DNA from: Seiridium cupressi
Lineage: Eukaryota; Ascomycota; Sordariomycetes; Amphisphaeriales; Sporocadaceae
DNA: 28,873 nucleotides
NCBI GenBank assembly: GCA_036674765.1
Contig: JARVKI010000186.1
Coordinates: forward strand, 1 to 28,873
Direction: 5' to 3'
Of the stretch, positions 1-10,416 are shown piece by piece; within the stretch, counting starts at the first letter, position 1; the number at the start of each line of letters is the position of its first letter. A program made the position numbers and the translations under genes. The notes under the pieces were generated by a model that was not told the DNA's origin, did no database searches, and saw only the letters and a program-made list of their open reading frames with translations.

Positions 1-550
1 TTATAATTTTATATATAATTTTATTTATATTTATATTATTATATTATTTTTAAAATTATATATATATATTTTAAAAATTTAAAATAATTTATTTAATTTT
101 TAATTATTATTTAAATAAATAAAAATTTAAAAAATATATAATAAATTTTATTATTATTTAATTTTTTAATATAAATTAAATATTAATAAAAATTATAAAT
201 ATAATTATTAATTATTAAATAATTAATATTATAATTTAAATTTATAATAAAAAATAAATAAATCTTTTTAATAAATTTTTAATAAATAATAATAATATAT
301 TTATAAATTAATTTAATTTTATAATAAAATTTTAAATTTTAATTTAATAATATAATTATATTTTTAATTAATATAAATATAAAAGTTATTATTTTATTAT
401 TTAAAATATTTATTAATTATATTTTAAATTATTTAAAAAAAACTTAATTATTAATATAAAATATTAAAAATTATATAATTATTATTTAAATTATAATAAA
501 TAATAAATATTTACCGCGGTATTTATTATAATTAACTTTTATTAACGGAT
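1..550. repeat. Extreme AT-rich block (left flank)
   Basis: The first ~510 bases contain only a handful of G or C bases; the rest is A/T with many TpA steps. No reading frame of note survives. A short palindrome, TACCGCGGTA at 512-521, is the first G/C-bearing motif, and composition recovers gradually up to about 600. In filamentous ascomycetes such blocks are usually RIP-mutated transposon remnants, and they also form subtelomeres or centromeres. No transposon family can be recognised. The AT content is higher than CpA-restricted RIP alone would normally give, so origin is inferred, not shown. Confidence 0.8.
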
Positions 551-762
551 TTATATAAATAGAGTTGTATAATTAAAAGGCGATGAAAGGGGGCGAGGAG
601 TAAATTTAAAGGGGGTGATTACACGGCTTGCAAAACGCGTAGTCTTGCGCTGCGACGCTTCGTAGGGAGGGGGAAGCGACATTACGCCCTGGCTTCGTTC
701 TCCGACCTTTCCGGGGCAAATTACATAAGAAGCAACCAGCTGACTTTATCTGGTATACTTAG
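551..762. other. Transition zone with presumed intron remnant
   Basis: Composition rises from AT-rich to balanced. The last part (about 738-762) has a CTGAC branch-site-like motif followed by a TTAG acceptor directly before the EthD-like exon, so it is probably the 3' half of an intron belonging to that decayed gene. I could not find the upstream exons; they are either lost or mutated past recognition toward the AT block. Confidence 0.4.
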
Positions 763-935
763 ACGCAGAGGGCCCCTACGCCGTCTAGGCCATACTACAG
801 TGGGAGAGCATCGGCGCATTCGATAAAGCCGCTGGAGAGGCTGGCGCGGCGGTGGTCTTCGGTGACATCCCCAAGTTCACCGATATCCAGCCACTTTTGC
901 TCAAGGGAGACATCAAGGGCTCTTGGACGGCCTAG
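763..935 (+). pseudogene. EthD-domain protein, 3' fragment with internal stop
   Basis: The frame starting at the acceptor at 762/763 reads like the C-terminal half of a fungal EthD-domain protein (ethyl tert-butyl ether degradation family, small ferredoxin-like dimeric barrel proteins of about 100 residues). It has a PYAV element, then ILQWESIGAFDKAAGEAG, VVFGDIPKFTDIQP, and an LLLKGDIKGS end, closed by TAG at 933-935. A TAG codon at 786-788 interrupts the frame just after PYAV, where family members as I recall them have Gln; CAG to TAG is a C-to-T change at CpA. The 5' exons and start codon are not visible, and the AT block begins about 200 bp upstream. The most likely reading is a gene truncated and RIP-damaged at the edge of the AT block. 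The family call rests on pattern memory, not on a search. Confidence 0.65.
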
Positions 936-2713
936 GACGAGGATGATGGACTGCCGCGGGGAAAGGGATGGTCACGATTGTGAGTCCACGTGCGTCGGTG
1001 TCCGACTGAATGGATGGCTGCTCGGAGATAGATGTGGCCACATTCGGTGGGAAGACATCAGGAATCAAGGAGATCACGAGCTTCTCTAGTCAATTCATCA
1101 CATAGTTCATCACATCTTTTTTCCTTGGGCCCCTGTTCCTGCTTCGTGAAATCCCCCGAGCGCGCGCACACACACACATCCCGGGCTTGACACGAGGCGC
1201 GCCTGCGCCCGCGTTGAGTGGTCCGCGACTTGCGACTATACCCAGCTGCCCCCTCGGAAGCAAGCAGCGGGACCCAATAGATTGCTGATCACCGAACGGC
1301 GAGTGGGTTCGTGGTGGTGAGCAGAGAGATAGCTGGGCACAAGCGGGAAATATTTGGCCCACAAGGCAAACCGGGAGGTTGAGCCCGCCCGGGGACTTGA
1401 CCATGGACATGGACTATATCTCTCACCTTGTCCCTGTACGGATGTCACATACCGGGACATAGAGAGTTTGTCAGGCCGTAAGATCTACCATGTCTGAGGG
1501 ACGCTACCAGTGTCAAGAAGATTGTCAAATATTCGCGCAGGCTCCGCTCGCTCTATATGTTCCCTTTGCTATTTCAAATTTCCGTTAGCTTCTTCTCACT
1601 TAAGCACCGGGGAGATGGACCTCCCCTAATTAGGCAAGCAGGGGAGGGGGGTTGTTCTTTTTTCTGCTCGATTTCTAATGTTTCAACAACTCAAATCGGG
1701 ATGCTCCCGCCCATCCCCTTCCCGGGCTGCGGACAGGGGTGTTTCCCGGCTTTCTACCCACGAGCCGAAATTTTTTCCGTCGTCTTGGTGCCTAACGTCT
1801 CATTGCGAAATCCTACTGCCATACCTAGCTGAGCAGCCAGAGGGGGGAAAAAAAAAACCACGGAGGACATCAGTGCCTAACTGTGGCGTGTCTCTATCCG
1901 ACCGAGCACATGCGGCATTTCACCGTGTCCCCCTTTCCTCTCGCTCGGCAGCTTTCCCATATGGCCAGATCACCATGTGTCAGAGAACAAGAGACGAGGT
2001 GTGACAAGTGTCTTCATTGGGCGAGCGCGAGCGGCCCGGCGCAGGTTGCTATGGACTGGTAGGCAGCAGTTGGGTAAGGTGAGTGATGGCGTCCAATTGA
2101 GGCATACTCAGACCCCGCGGTGCGGGGCATTCTCCTGCGAGAGGGACGAACATGTGGGTTGTTGGTGGGATGCTTTTCTATGGCATTTGGTGGTGTGGCA
2201 TAGCTTGCAGATGAGGGGCAAAGGGGTCACCAGTCACCCAAGCTGTAGGTCGCTTTCCGTGTGAGTCAACCCTTTTGTTTGCGATTCGCGATGTTGGACG
2301 ACAGATGGCTGTTCGCAGGCCGATCTGCGGTCACCGACACCTGTCGAGTCATGTCTCGCGACGATGCCTAGGAGGGGTCGCACACTGGCGCGAATAGACT
2401 ATACGATAAAGTAAGTCGCTTCCGTGGATTATACTGCGCAAATGGGGTGTCGCGTGACTGAAGTCTTCGTGAAAATTATGTTTTGACGGGTGCGCCGGAT
2501 TGATAGTGTGGGTTAATCACGATGCGACGAGAGGGAAACGGGTTTGACTTATCCAATGATATTTTGTTTTCTATCTAATTGGCGAATCAAACAAAAACAT
2601 CCATCCAAGAGCCAATTGCTGGCTACAATGTCCTATATCTTATGTCCCGAGGTATCATTGCCGTTGTTCTTAAACGCCTAATCTAATCGAAAATACAATC
2701 CACGACCCTTTTA
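936..2713. other. Intergenic stretch, no gene recognised
   Basis: About 1.8 kb between the EthD remnant and the 3' end of the coiled-coil gene. Several short open frames exist on both strands (up to 108 codons around 1678-2004), but none resembles a known protein or links to others through credible splice sites. It contains a short GC/CA dinucleotide run near 1161-1178 and an A10-type run near 1849. Composition is balanced, unlike the AT block to the left. Confidence 0.6.
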
Positions 2714-3793
2714 CTAGTACTGATCGTTGAATACAACTGTTGGCCTTCTTGCGCCACCGTGACCAACGGTGTTGCTCCGTTGAACCTGAGGAGCCATGCG
2801 GGCGCGTAATCTCTCCCTTTGCGCAGCCTCTTCCTCACGCTGTTGCTGCTCTCGCTGTTCCTGCGCACGCTTCTCGCGACGGCGACGGTCCTTATCGGCT
2901 TCTAGGTGCACGTTGCGCATGGCTTCAGCAAGCACCGCCTCGGATTGCTTGACTGATACTGAGCCGCGGCGATACTTGCTTGGCGCCGGCGCAGAGGGTA
3001 CTATTGGCCGGTTTGCAATATCCTCGTTCTGGCGTCTGATCTTCTGAATCCTTTCTTGACGTGCAGCCTCTTGCCGAGCTTCCTCGGCCTTCTTGCGGCC
3101 CTGCTCGGCCTTTCTTTGTGCTTCCTCGGCGTTTTTCTTGGCCTCCTCGGCCTTCCTCAGCTCGCGCCTGAGCTCGCGGAGGCGGGCCTCTTCATCAGAG
3201 ACGCTGCTGCTTCCCCGCGAGTGGGAGTCGCGGCGGGGCTTTGATTTTGGAGAAACGTAGTCGTAGTGGATTGCGCTGTCGCGACGGGGTCGGTTGACCT
3301 CCATGCTCACTTCGGGTCGCGTGAGGTATAAGGGCTGGTGCCGCGATCGAGGCTCGTGAGTGTAGGTCGGTGGTGACCGCGAAGGGCTGCCCATTGGGGT
3401 TTCATAACGTGGTGGTGTGCGTGGTGACGCGGGTGGTTCGACAATGACGACATGGTTGCTGTTGCGCCTCTCGCGGCGGGAAGGCTTCCGACCCATCTCG
3501 GCCACCTTCTCGCCATTGATGTAGATACCGGAGCGGTGCTTGTGCGATCGCTCTCCTTCGCTGCCCGAGGGCGCATAGGATGTGTCAGACGATGGCGGCG
3601 AGGGAGGAAAGTTCGCCGAAAGGAACTGTGTGGTTGAGCTCTGAGGAGCTCGTTCGCCTTCGGGATGTTTGAACTTCTGCGGGTTCTCACAGGTAGTGCC
3701 GCGTCGAAGGGCCTGGGAGCAGCGCTCAGTGCGAGTCTGCTTCTCCCTCACACCATCCCTGGTGGTGTTGTAGTAGTAGTGTTTCTCGCACAT
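2714..3793 (-). CDS. Disordered coiled-coil protein of unknown function
   Basis: This single-exon frame is open from 4048 down to 2714, but its first ATG is at 3793, giving 359 residues; the extension above that has no ATG and is taken as 5' leader. The N-terminus (about 1-40) has an aromatic patch (CEKHYYY) and three cysteines (residues 2, 25 and 35) in a basic context. Residues 60-195 are Ser/Pro/Arg-rich and probably disordered. Two highly charged alpha-helical coiled-coil segments follow at about 200-256 (Ala/Glu/Lys/Arg repeats) and 292-334 (Arg/Glu/Gln), and the C-terminus ends TVVFNDQY. No enzyme motif or membrane segment is present. Layouts like this are common among conserved but uncharacterised Pezizomycotina proteins; I do not recognise a function. 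A scaffold or RNA/cytoskeleton-associated role would be a guess. Confidence 0.75.
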   Translation of the reverse strand: MCEKHYYYNTTRDGVREKQTRTERCSQALRRGTTCENPQKFKHPEGERAPQSSTTQFLSANFPPSPPSSDTSYAPSGSEGERSHKHRSGIYINGEKVAEMGRKPSRRERRNSNHVVIVEPPASPRTPPRYETPMGSPSRSPPTYTHEPRSRHQPLYLTRPEVSMEVNRPRRDSAIHYDYVSPKSKPRRDSHSRGSSSVSDEEARLRELRRELRKAEEAKKNAEEAQRKAEQGRKKAEEARQEAARQERIQKIRRQNEDIANRPIVPSAPAPSKYRRGSVSVKQSEAVLAEAMRNVHLEADKDRRRREKRAQEQREQQQREEEAAQRERLRARMAPQVQRSNTVGHGGARRPTVVFNDQY

Positions 3794-6700
3794 TGTGGCG
3801 GTTGGTAACGTATTCGAGCGCGAAGTAGTTGGTGCGCTGGATTGGAAGACTGATGGTTTAGGTCGAGATCGTCGAAAATGTTGAGTATGTTGGTGTGTTG
3901 TACGCTCAGGCGACGGGCTTCTAGCTCGCAATTGCCCGGTGTGGCAGATCGAGTACACTTCAGTCTTGCGTCTTCGGTTGGAGACGGTGTTGTTTATGAT
4001 CACTCCCTGCGTAGAAGCCACAGCTAGGTTGTCAATCGGCCGTGTCACAAACTGAGTTGTCTTTTGCGCAAGTGAATTCGGGCTTCAAAGACATGACATC
4101 GGGAAAGGAGTCTTCGAGGGTAGAGTCGCGTGGGAGAGTTGTGGAATAAGTAAGCCTGAGGTAGAGAGACCCTTGTTGCCTAGCAAGAAGGTCAAGATTT
4201 ATAGACGATTGACGAGTGAGAGGGGTCAATGGTAATAGAGTGGGAGACTAGACTGAAATAGACACGAGAGGAGCTTCGTTGCCTTAAATACAAAGTATGG
4301 AGGTGAGGGAGCTTGGCCAGGACTTTTTGTAAGTTTTGGTGTGTAGGGGTGTGCAAGGGTGTGTGCAGCAACGTTTTTGGACGACCGCGTTACGAGATTC
4401 ACTCCCCTCCATCACACCGGGTGCTGCCATCCATATCCCGGGCTAGTACGAGATAGGCGGTCCTGGAGGCCGATGACACATTCTCCCGGCCGCGCCAGTT
4501 GTGCCTAAGGGGCATAGCGTCAATGCCACCCCGGTCTGACTCTGTCCAATAGACTGGCCACAGCCTGGAGGCTGAGCGGGCTCAGTCGACGGGTGATCTT
4601 AACAATGCCCGTTGGCGAAGGAGTGCTCGTAGGTTAGAGGCAGGAGGGAGGAGCGTGGTGAGGGAGCCAGTCGACAAGCCCAGGGACCAGCCCAGGGGTC
4701 TTCCCGCAAAGATCCATCTGCTTACTGATGGTGATCCATGATGTCCATGTTGAAACGGGGACCTCTAGAGGCAACCCGACTGCCCACCCTGCATACTGTA
4801 TCCAGACAGGCGGGCGTAGCACGAGGCAAAAGGGGTTATCGCAAAAATAGCATATTGCTGCGACGGCGCGAGATGAGACAAGCGCAGCAGAGAGAATGCC
4901 AGTAGCTGGAGGAGCCGCGACCTCCCTCATTCGTCAAAGCTGTCCTCTCCGGCCACTACGCTGGCCGTTGTGAAGGACATGCGGCGGCCTATCGATGCTT
5001 CCAATTCTCGCTCTCAGATCCGTTGTCCGATTGCAAGTTGAGTCACTCGCCCATTGGCTTTCTAGGCCACAGCATTCCAGTGGGACGAACCGGCGCGACT
5101 TGCAGTAGCTTGCAGCTACTTCTGATGTGCAGACCCCCCGCGCAGCTACTCGACCAACGATGAGCACGATGAGCACTTGCAGTTGGTGCCGGCAGCCTAG
5201 AAACCGTCCTCGTGATTCGATGGACCTGACGGTTGATGTCACTCCCTCGTCGCTCGATGAACAATGCAAGGGCACGTCTGCAGAACGGTCGCGCCGGCCT
5301 GCTCCCCAGCAGGCTCTGCTGCAAGCGGAATGTCCTCCACTCGTAGGACTTCAGCCACTAGAAAGCTACCTTAGGTAGACATGTAGGACGTCGGCTGTGC
5401 TGCTTGCTTGCTTGGTGAGAGCGTTCGGAGTTACACCACCACCACCATCATCACGCGCTGCAGTTCACAGCCACAAAATCTCCGCGACAACTCGCGCGAT
5501 CTTGGGGAAGCTTAGAGCTTCAGTGTAACAATTAACATGTATGCATTGGAAACGCCGACACGGAGCTTTGCCTGCTTGCTGTACCGAGGCAGAGTTTGAC
5601 CGCCGGGTCAACTGATTGATTGATTTAATTGATTGAGTTTACGGACGGAGCCTCTGGCGGTGCTGTCGGTGATGCCTATTAGCGTCTAGGACGCTGGAGC
5701 TCGGGGGACTTTTGGCAACTCCTGGCCGTCTAGCAGGGCCTAGCACAGCATCAAATCCCCACCGCGCGAGCTAAACCTTACAATGTACATTATGTGCACT
5801 GGTCGTTGCTAGGGACCTGCTGGGTGCTCTACACGTGTCCCCGTTTATTTTCCCATGCAGGCAGCAAAGTGGAAAAATGACTCTGACCTCGTTTTTCTAC
5901 AATATATCCAGCTAGGCTGGCCACACTTTTGCGAGACACAGCATAACGAAGGATTCCGTTCCAGACCTTCCCCACTTCTTGTCATGCCTCTTGCCACATG
6001 TCTGGAGTCCAGAATTATCATAATCATGTCATTGCCGTTTCGGTCTCATGGCAGCCTTGCGCTCGTTCCATTATCGGCTCGAGGCCTATTCTGTTCCCCT
6101 GACAAGAACGACCAGCTATTTCCCACCATCGATCTCAAGGTTTCATGGCCGGCTATTAGCGTCACATCTCGGCGTTTTGGTTATCGGCTGTCTGGAGATG
6201 AGCGTCGTAACGATTTCGTATTTGGACTTCTTCCGTCCACAAGCATGAGTACTAGGTAAGCAATAGCCATGGCCAATGCGGACTGGTCATGGAACGTGCA
6301 AGACTGCGCGTGTCTTGCGTTGCCCCGGATGCTTACCGAGAGACACAGACGCTGCTTTCGGGAAACAAGAGGTTTGTCTGTCTCCTCGCTATTGCTTGCC
6401 GTCAATCGCGATCATTCTGGAATACCTTGCCGCGTCATCCCCAGATTCCATCCTCGTGTGTAACATACTCCTTCTTCGGCATCTCAAAGTTCTGACGACA
6501 TGCCGTCTGACAAATACGCACGCCCACCTCCGCCAGACTCCATCCTACGTTCTGGCGACACTTGAGAGCCTGATGGCAGGATTCCCTTCAGCCCCCAAGT
6601 CTGCCTGATCGAGTTAGTGTCACTGGACACCCTCATACATACAGTATGTCTGCATGCACCACACCCTTGGACGGTGGGCTATTGCGCCAGCCACGTTATC

Positions 6701-9700
6701 TGCCACAGCGAGCCTGCCTTGTATTCACCATCCAACCGCAGTTTCGGCTGGCTTGAATCGCGGAAACTCAAGTTCAATGCCATTTGATTGTAGCAGACAG
6801 ATGAGACATACCCATTAACAATGTTTCCTTTGCGACAAACCCTATCTATCATGAGTCGTGGCACGGAGCCTTCCAGGCATTCAGCCCTACCTGATCCACA
6901 TGATCCACAAGGCAGACTTTCGAAACGGAACACCATGAGCTCGGGATGGTAGGGATGTGCTCTTGACAATGCTCCACTAAACCTGCGAGTCGGCTCAGAG
7001 ACCTTACTAATTGTCCGCACTGTCCAATGAGGCTGAGCAGCTACCAACAGTGTTTCAAAACATTCCTCTGTTACCAGAGACGAGTGACACTAGGAGAAGA
7101 GCCTGCTGCCATAGAGTTTTGTTACGTGCATTGCGAGTTGGTGGCTGCAATGTTTCGCATAGAAACATCTGCCCCTGAACAGCGTCATTGGCCACGGGTT
7201 CCCAAGATTTGTCGCCAAACCCTTGGGGCCTGGCCAACACCAAACACCAGCCCCTGTTGCCATGAGCTACGCAAGATTTGCGTCTGCCCAAACTCGATTG
7301 ATCACTATTTGCACACCCAGTGGTCCTTCTCCTCCTCACGACGCGGCTTTTGCCAGCAGATGTCATTTCGGTGCTCCCGCCCAGCCCCCAAAGTCTGTTG
7401 TGCTGACCCGGCACAGATGGAGAGAGAATGCTGACTCCCCGGCAGTCGCATTCTGCGATCTCAGCTGGAGATGAACCGGCGCTTGAGGGCACGTTTCTAT
7501 TTCCACTGCGCCTCAGCTGAGCATCCTTCTGTACCACACCCTCGGAGATTAGACCACGCTGCCGCGTAGCTCGATGTGCAACATTGAAATCCGGTTTCGG
7601 AAACGGTCTGGACCTAAGGCTTCGCAGCGATGATGAAGCACTACTGGTACTTTGCCCGTGGGAGGGTGTGTTCACTGCGTTGGCAACCAAAATGGAAGAT
7701 TGGCCTGCTTTCCAGCTAGGCAATCAAGTACTTTTTCAAAGTAGCATGTCTTGCATTCCAGGGAGTGGGGAGAGTGTTATCTTTAGAGTGTGGGAGAAAT
7801 TGTCTGCGGCATTACAACGAGCGAAGTTTGCCAATGCCTTACTAACAACTTCACACCGAAGCATGACGACATGCTCACACTGTCCTTTCTCGACCCTCGA
7901 CTGTTATACACTCCTCTAACATCCAGTCAGGATCAAGCTTCTGTCCCGCCCAAGGTCGTTTTCATCCATGGGTCCCAGAAGGAAGGGCCATCCTTCCACT
8001 CATGCCAACTCTCACTTTTAACAGTTCTTACCATCTCGCCCACATTCATTTCACTCTCACACGACGACTCTTACACGCAAGATGAACACTTCTTATTGGA
8101 TGTGATGCTTGCAGCCTTACGCGTTCATATTGAAGAAGCGATAAGAACAGATGCCAATGAAAAAGCATGATATGCCATCATTCGCGATCGTTGTAGTGAT
8201 CTGACTTGGTCCGTCTCGATTTCCGGGCGGTGCAACCTGTGTTGCGACGGGTATTGTCTCAAGGATGTCAAAAGCCTCCATGCTCGCTTTCATACCAGGA
8301 AGCCACTTCAGTGCTTATGTCTTGATGGTTTACCTCTCTGGCAATTGTCGAGTGGCTCTACGTACCTGCATTCTTCAATCAATATGGCTATTTATTATCT
8401 TGTGCGCTGAATTAGGAATATCTGGGAATAGGAGACGAGAAATGTTGAGTCTGCGCTGTCATCTACACGGTTGAGATGCCATGGAAGTACGGAATTACAG
8501 CCACTTGAAGTCTTCATACATCGTCCAATCTAACTCACGTGTCTTTCTCGAGCGAGGTGAAGAGTTTGAGAAAGACTCTAAATGAAAGGTCCCCATGTCG
8601 GCGTCATTCTACATGCGCCCTTCTCGAAGCAAAGCGGGCTACAGGATGAAGGATTCGTTCCTAGCATTTCGGCACCAAAAGTAGCAATGCTAGGAACAAA
8701 TCACATGCAGGGAAGTCCATTTGAACAGGCGTTGCGCGCACTCGAAAGTAGTTGTGACACAACGCGTCATAGGAAAGCAAAGAGTTTAGCAAAAAGTGGT
8801 GATAAGGCACTTAGTTTGATCTAGGAAGGGTAGGGCAAGGCCGAATTAGGTCAGCAGATAACGTACAGTCGCATAAGGCAATCTACTTACTGCCTTGTAT
8901 ATTTATCCACTCCCTTCCCGTTTTATACATATGCTTACCATTCTGCCTTGAGGTTCTTTTTACCGGAATATTACATGAAGACTGCCTGGATTTCCTAATC
9001 ATTATTTCTATATGCCGAGTTTCTTGTTATACGATAACCTCTTTGCGACCAGTTCCCCTTACAACCTTCTGACCGAGTTTTCTAGGACAAGTCGTGACAA
9101 GATTTATATAACTAGATTCTTGTAATAAGAGGTTATATATTTAAAGGCGCATCAGAACAGGCAGACACAGCCATTGAGATATATGTAGGCTTTAAATCAT
9201 GAGGATGAAAATGATCTCTTGCAATCAACCTCGTCACGTGCCCACGTAAATAGATTTTGAGGCAGAGATGGGTCACTCGGACGCCAAGGCATGTTGCTTA
9301 GGAACCCGAATAATACCTATGCTTTTGGCCAAGTCTACAACGTATTGAAGTTGTCGGACAACGATTGCGAGTCCGTGTCCATCTGGCGATCGCGGCTTCT
9401 CCAAAATTATCTCAAGATTTTCGACCCGAATCCCACCAACTCACCTCATCTCAGGACACGATCGTGAGAACCCGAATTTCCAGCACCTCACTTCCTCATC
9501 GTGACTGACTGTCCACACATATCCTACTCAAACCCCAAGGCATCACCCGGTAAGTTATCCACTCAACTCGAATCACTCCGCACACCTCTTTCATTACGCG
9601 ATCGCGATTTGAACAGTTCACCCAACCTGCACCACATCAACTCTCATCTCAATCCTTCACCATCTTTAGTCAACACACGTCTCATCTCTGCCTCCTTCAA

Positions 9701-9770
9701 AAACATCAGTCATCCGCGAAGAACGCACCTCAAAAATTTTGTGTCGCGACTTACCATTTCCAAGATCAAC
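3794..9770. other. About 6 kb gene-poor region
   Basis: Only short or unconvincing frames occur here. The longest is 7055-7723 on the minus strand (222 codons), which begins with TTG and lacks an ATG for most of its length; an ATG-led frame lies at 5855-6259 on the plus strand (134 codons). Neither resembles a known family, and I found no convincing chain of exons. Composition is balanced, so it is not an RIP-saturated block. Local landmarks are a (GATT)n-like tract at 5613-5636, a repeated TGATCCACA near 6893-6910 and a hairpin at 8652-8702. The part nearest 3793-4300 is probably the leader and promoter of the coiled-coil gene, and 9480-9770, which is C/T-rich, the leader of the Myb-like gene. 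Non-coding transcripts or decayed elements are possible but unproven. Confidence 0.6.
8652..8702. repeat. Near-perfect 17-bp inverted repeat (hairpin)
   Basis: GTTCCTAGCATT at 8657-8668 is exactly complementary to AATGCTAGGAAC at 8686-8697, separated by 17 bases. Extending outward past one mismatch adds four more pairs (8652-8655 with 8699-8702), giving 16 pairs in 17. It lies within an 80-codon ATG frame (8582-8824) of doubtful coding value. It could be a stem-loop of a non-coding RNA, a palindromic protein-binding site, or the core of a tiny foldback element. Confidence 0.7.
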
Positions 9771-10365
9771 ATGCCTCCCAAGAAGCAGACCGCCGCCGAG
9801 GCCGCTGAGGCTTCCCAGCACATCCTCACCGACTCCGAGGTTAAAGTCATTGACGCCATCTTCACGCACTCTCCTGCCAGTCTCAAGCTCGCTCCAGACT
9901 GGGAGGCCGTCCGAGAGACTCTTGGCAGTGCCAGCGTTGAGTCCGTCAAGAAGCGCTACCAGATCATCGGTAAGGAATTCCTTTTCAGCTTGCCATTGCC
10001 CATCCCCCACATATACGCTTCGTTATGATTTCATTGACGTGTCGCGGTTGTCACTGCGGGGCGCGTCTATATATACCCACATGAACTTGACCCCGAGCTT
10101 ACGGTAATCACTTAGTCCAGAAGCGCGGCTGGTTCAAGGCAGCTAAGACCGGCCCTAGCACTCCGAGCTCGAAGAAGACCCCATCTGCTCGATCCTCCGT
10201 CAAGAGACATAATTCCTTGACCAAGGCCGATGGTGATGTCGCTGACGGCGAGACTCCCACCAAGATGCGCAAGGTCGCTCGCAAGGAGATCCTGAAGGTA
10301 TGACGGCACCCAACGTAACATATCAACAGGCTGACGAATGACTATAGCAGGAAGAGGAGGTTTAA
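9771..10365 (+). CDS. Small Myb/SANT-like nuclear protein, C-terminus apparently shortened
   Basis: Three exons: 9771-9969, 10116-10297 and 10351-10365, giving 131 residues. The start is the ATG opening MPPKKQ, after a C/T-rich leader. Residues about 17-72 form a helical Myb/SANT-like unit (ILTDSEVKVIDAIF, then DWEAVRETLG, then VESVKKRYQII, then GWF). The rest is a basic Ser/Thr/Lys tail with a KMRKVARKE patch that could serve as a nuclear signal. Intron 1 (146 nt) has a GTAAGG donor; the TTAG acceptor at 10115 keeps the frame, whereas the next AG does not. Intron 2 (53 nt) has a CTGAC branch site and ends TAGCAG, so either AG keeps frame and adds or omits one Gln. Past the TAA at 10363, the same frame continues through a second TAA (10375) to EL-IAAIAEY and a TAG at 10416, which looks like a former C-terminus. 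DNA or chromatin binding is inferred from the fold only. Confidence 0.72.
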
Positions 10366-10416
10366 GAGGGCGATTAAATAGATGACGAGCTTATTGCCGC
10401 CATCGCTGAGTACTAG
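10366..10416 (+). pseudogene. Former C-terminal tail of the Myb-like protein, cut off by two TAA codons
   Basis: Continuing in frame from the annotated stop, the codons read EGD, TAA, then IDDELIAAIAEY and TAG at 10414-10416. The acidic-amphipathic tail looks protein-like, and the two TAA codons (10363-10365, 10375-10377) would both be CAA (Gln) before a C-to-T change at CpA. An alternative is that splicing skips them, for example using the AG at 10388-10389, which also keeps the frame and yields a protein ending LIAAIAEY. Confidence 0.45.

Noticed and set aside
1168..1178. CA microsatellite
   Set aside because: Only about five dinucleotide units; too short to be notable.
5855..6259. 134-codon ATG frame on the plus strand
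   Set aside because: No recognisable motif, no supporting splice structure, and overlapping frames on both strands are equally open.
7055..7723. 222-codon minus-strand open frame
   Set aside because: It begins at TTG, has no ATG until well inside the frame, and resembles no family; composition looks like translated non-coding DNA.
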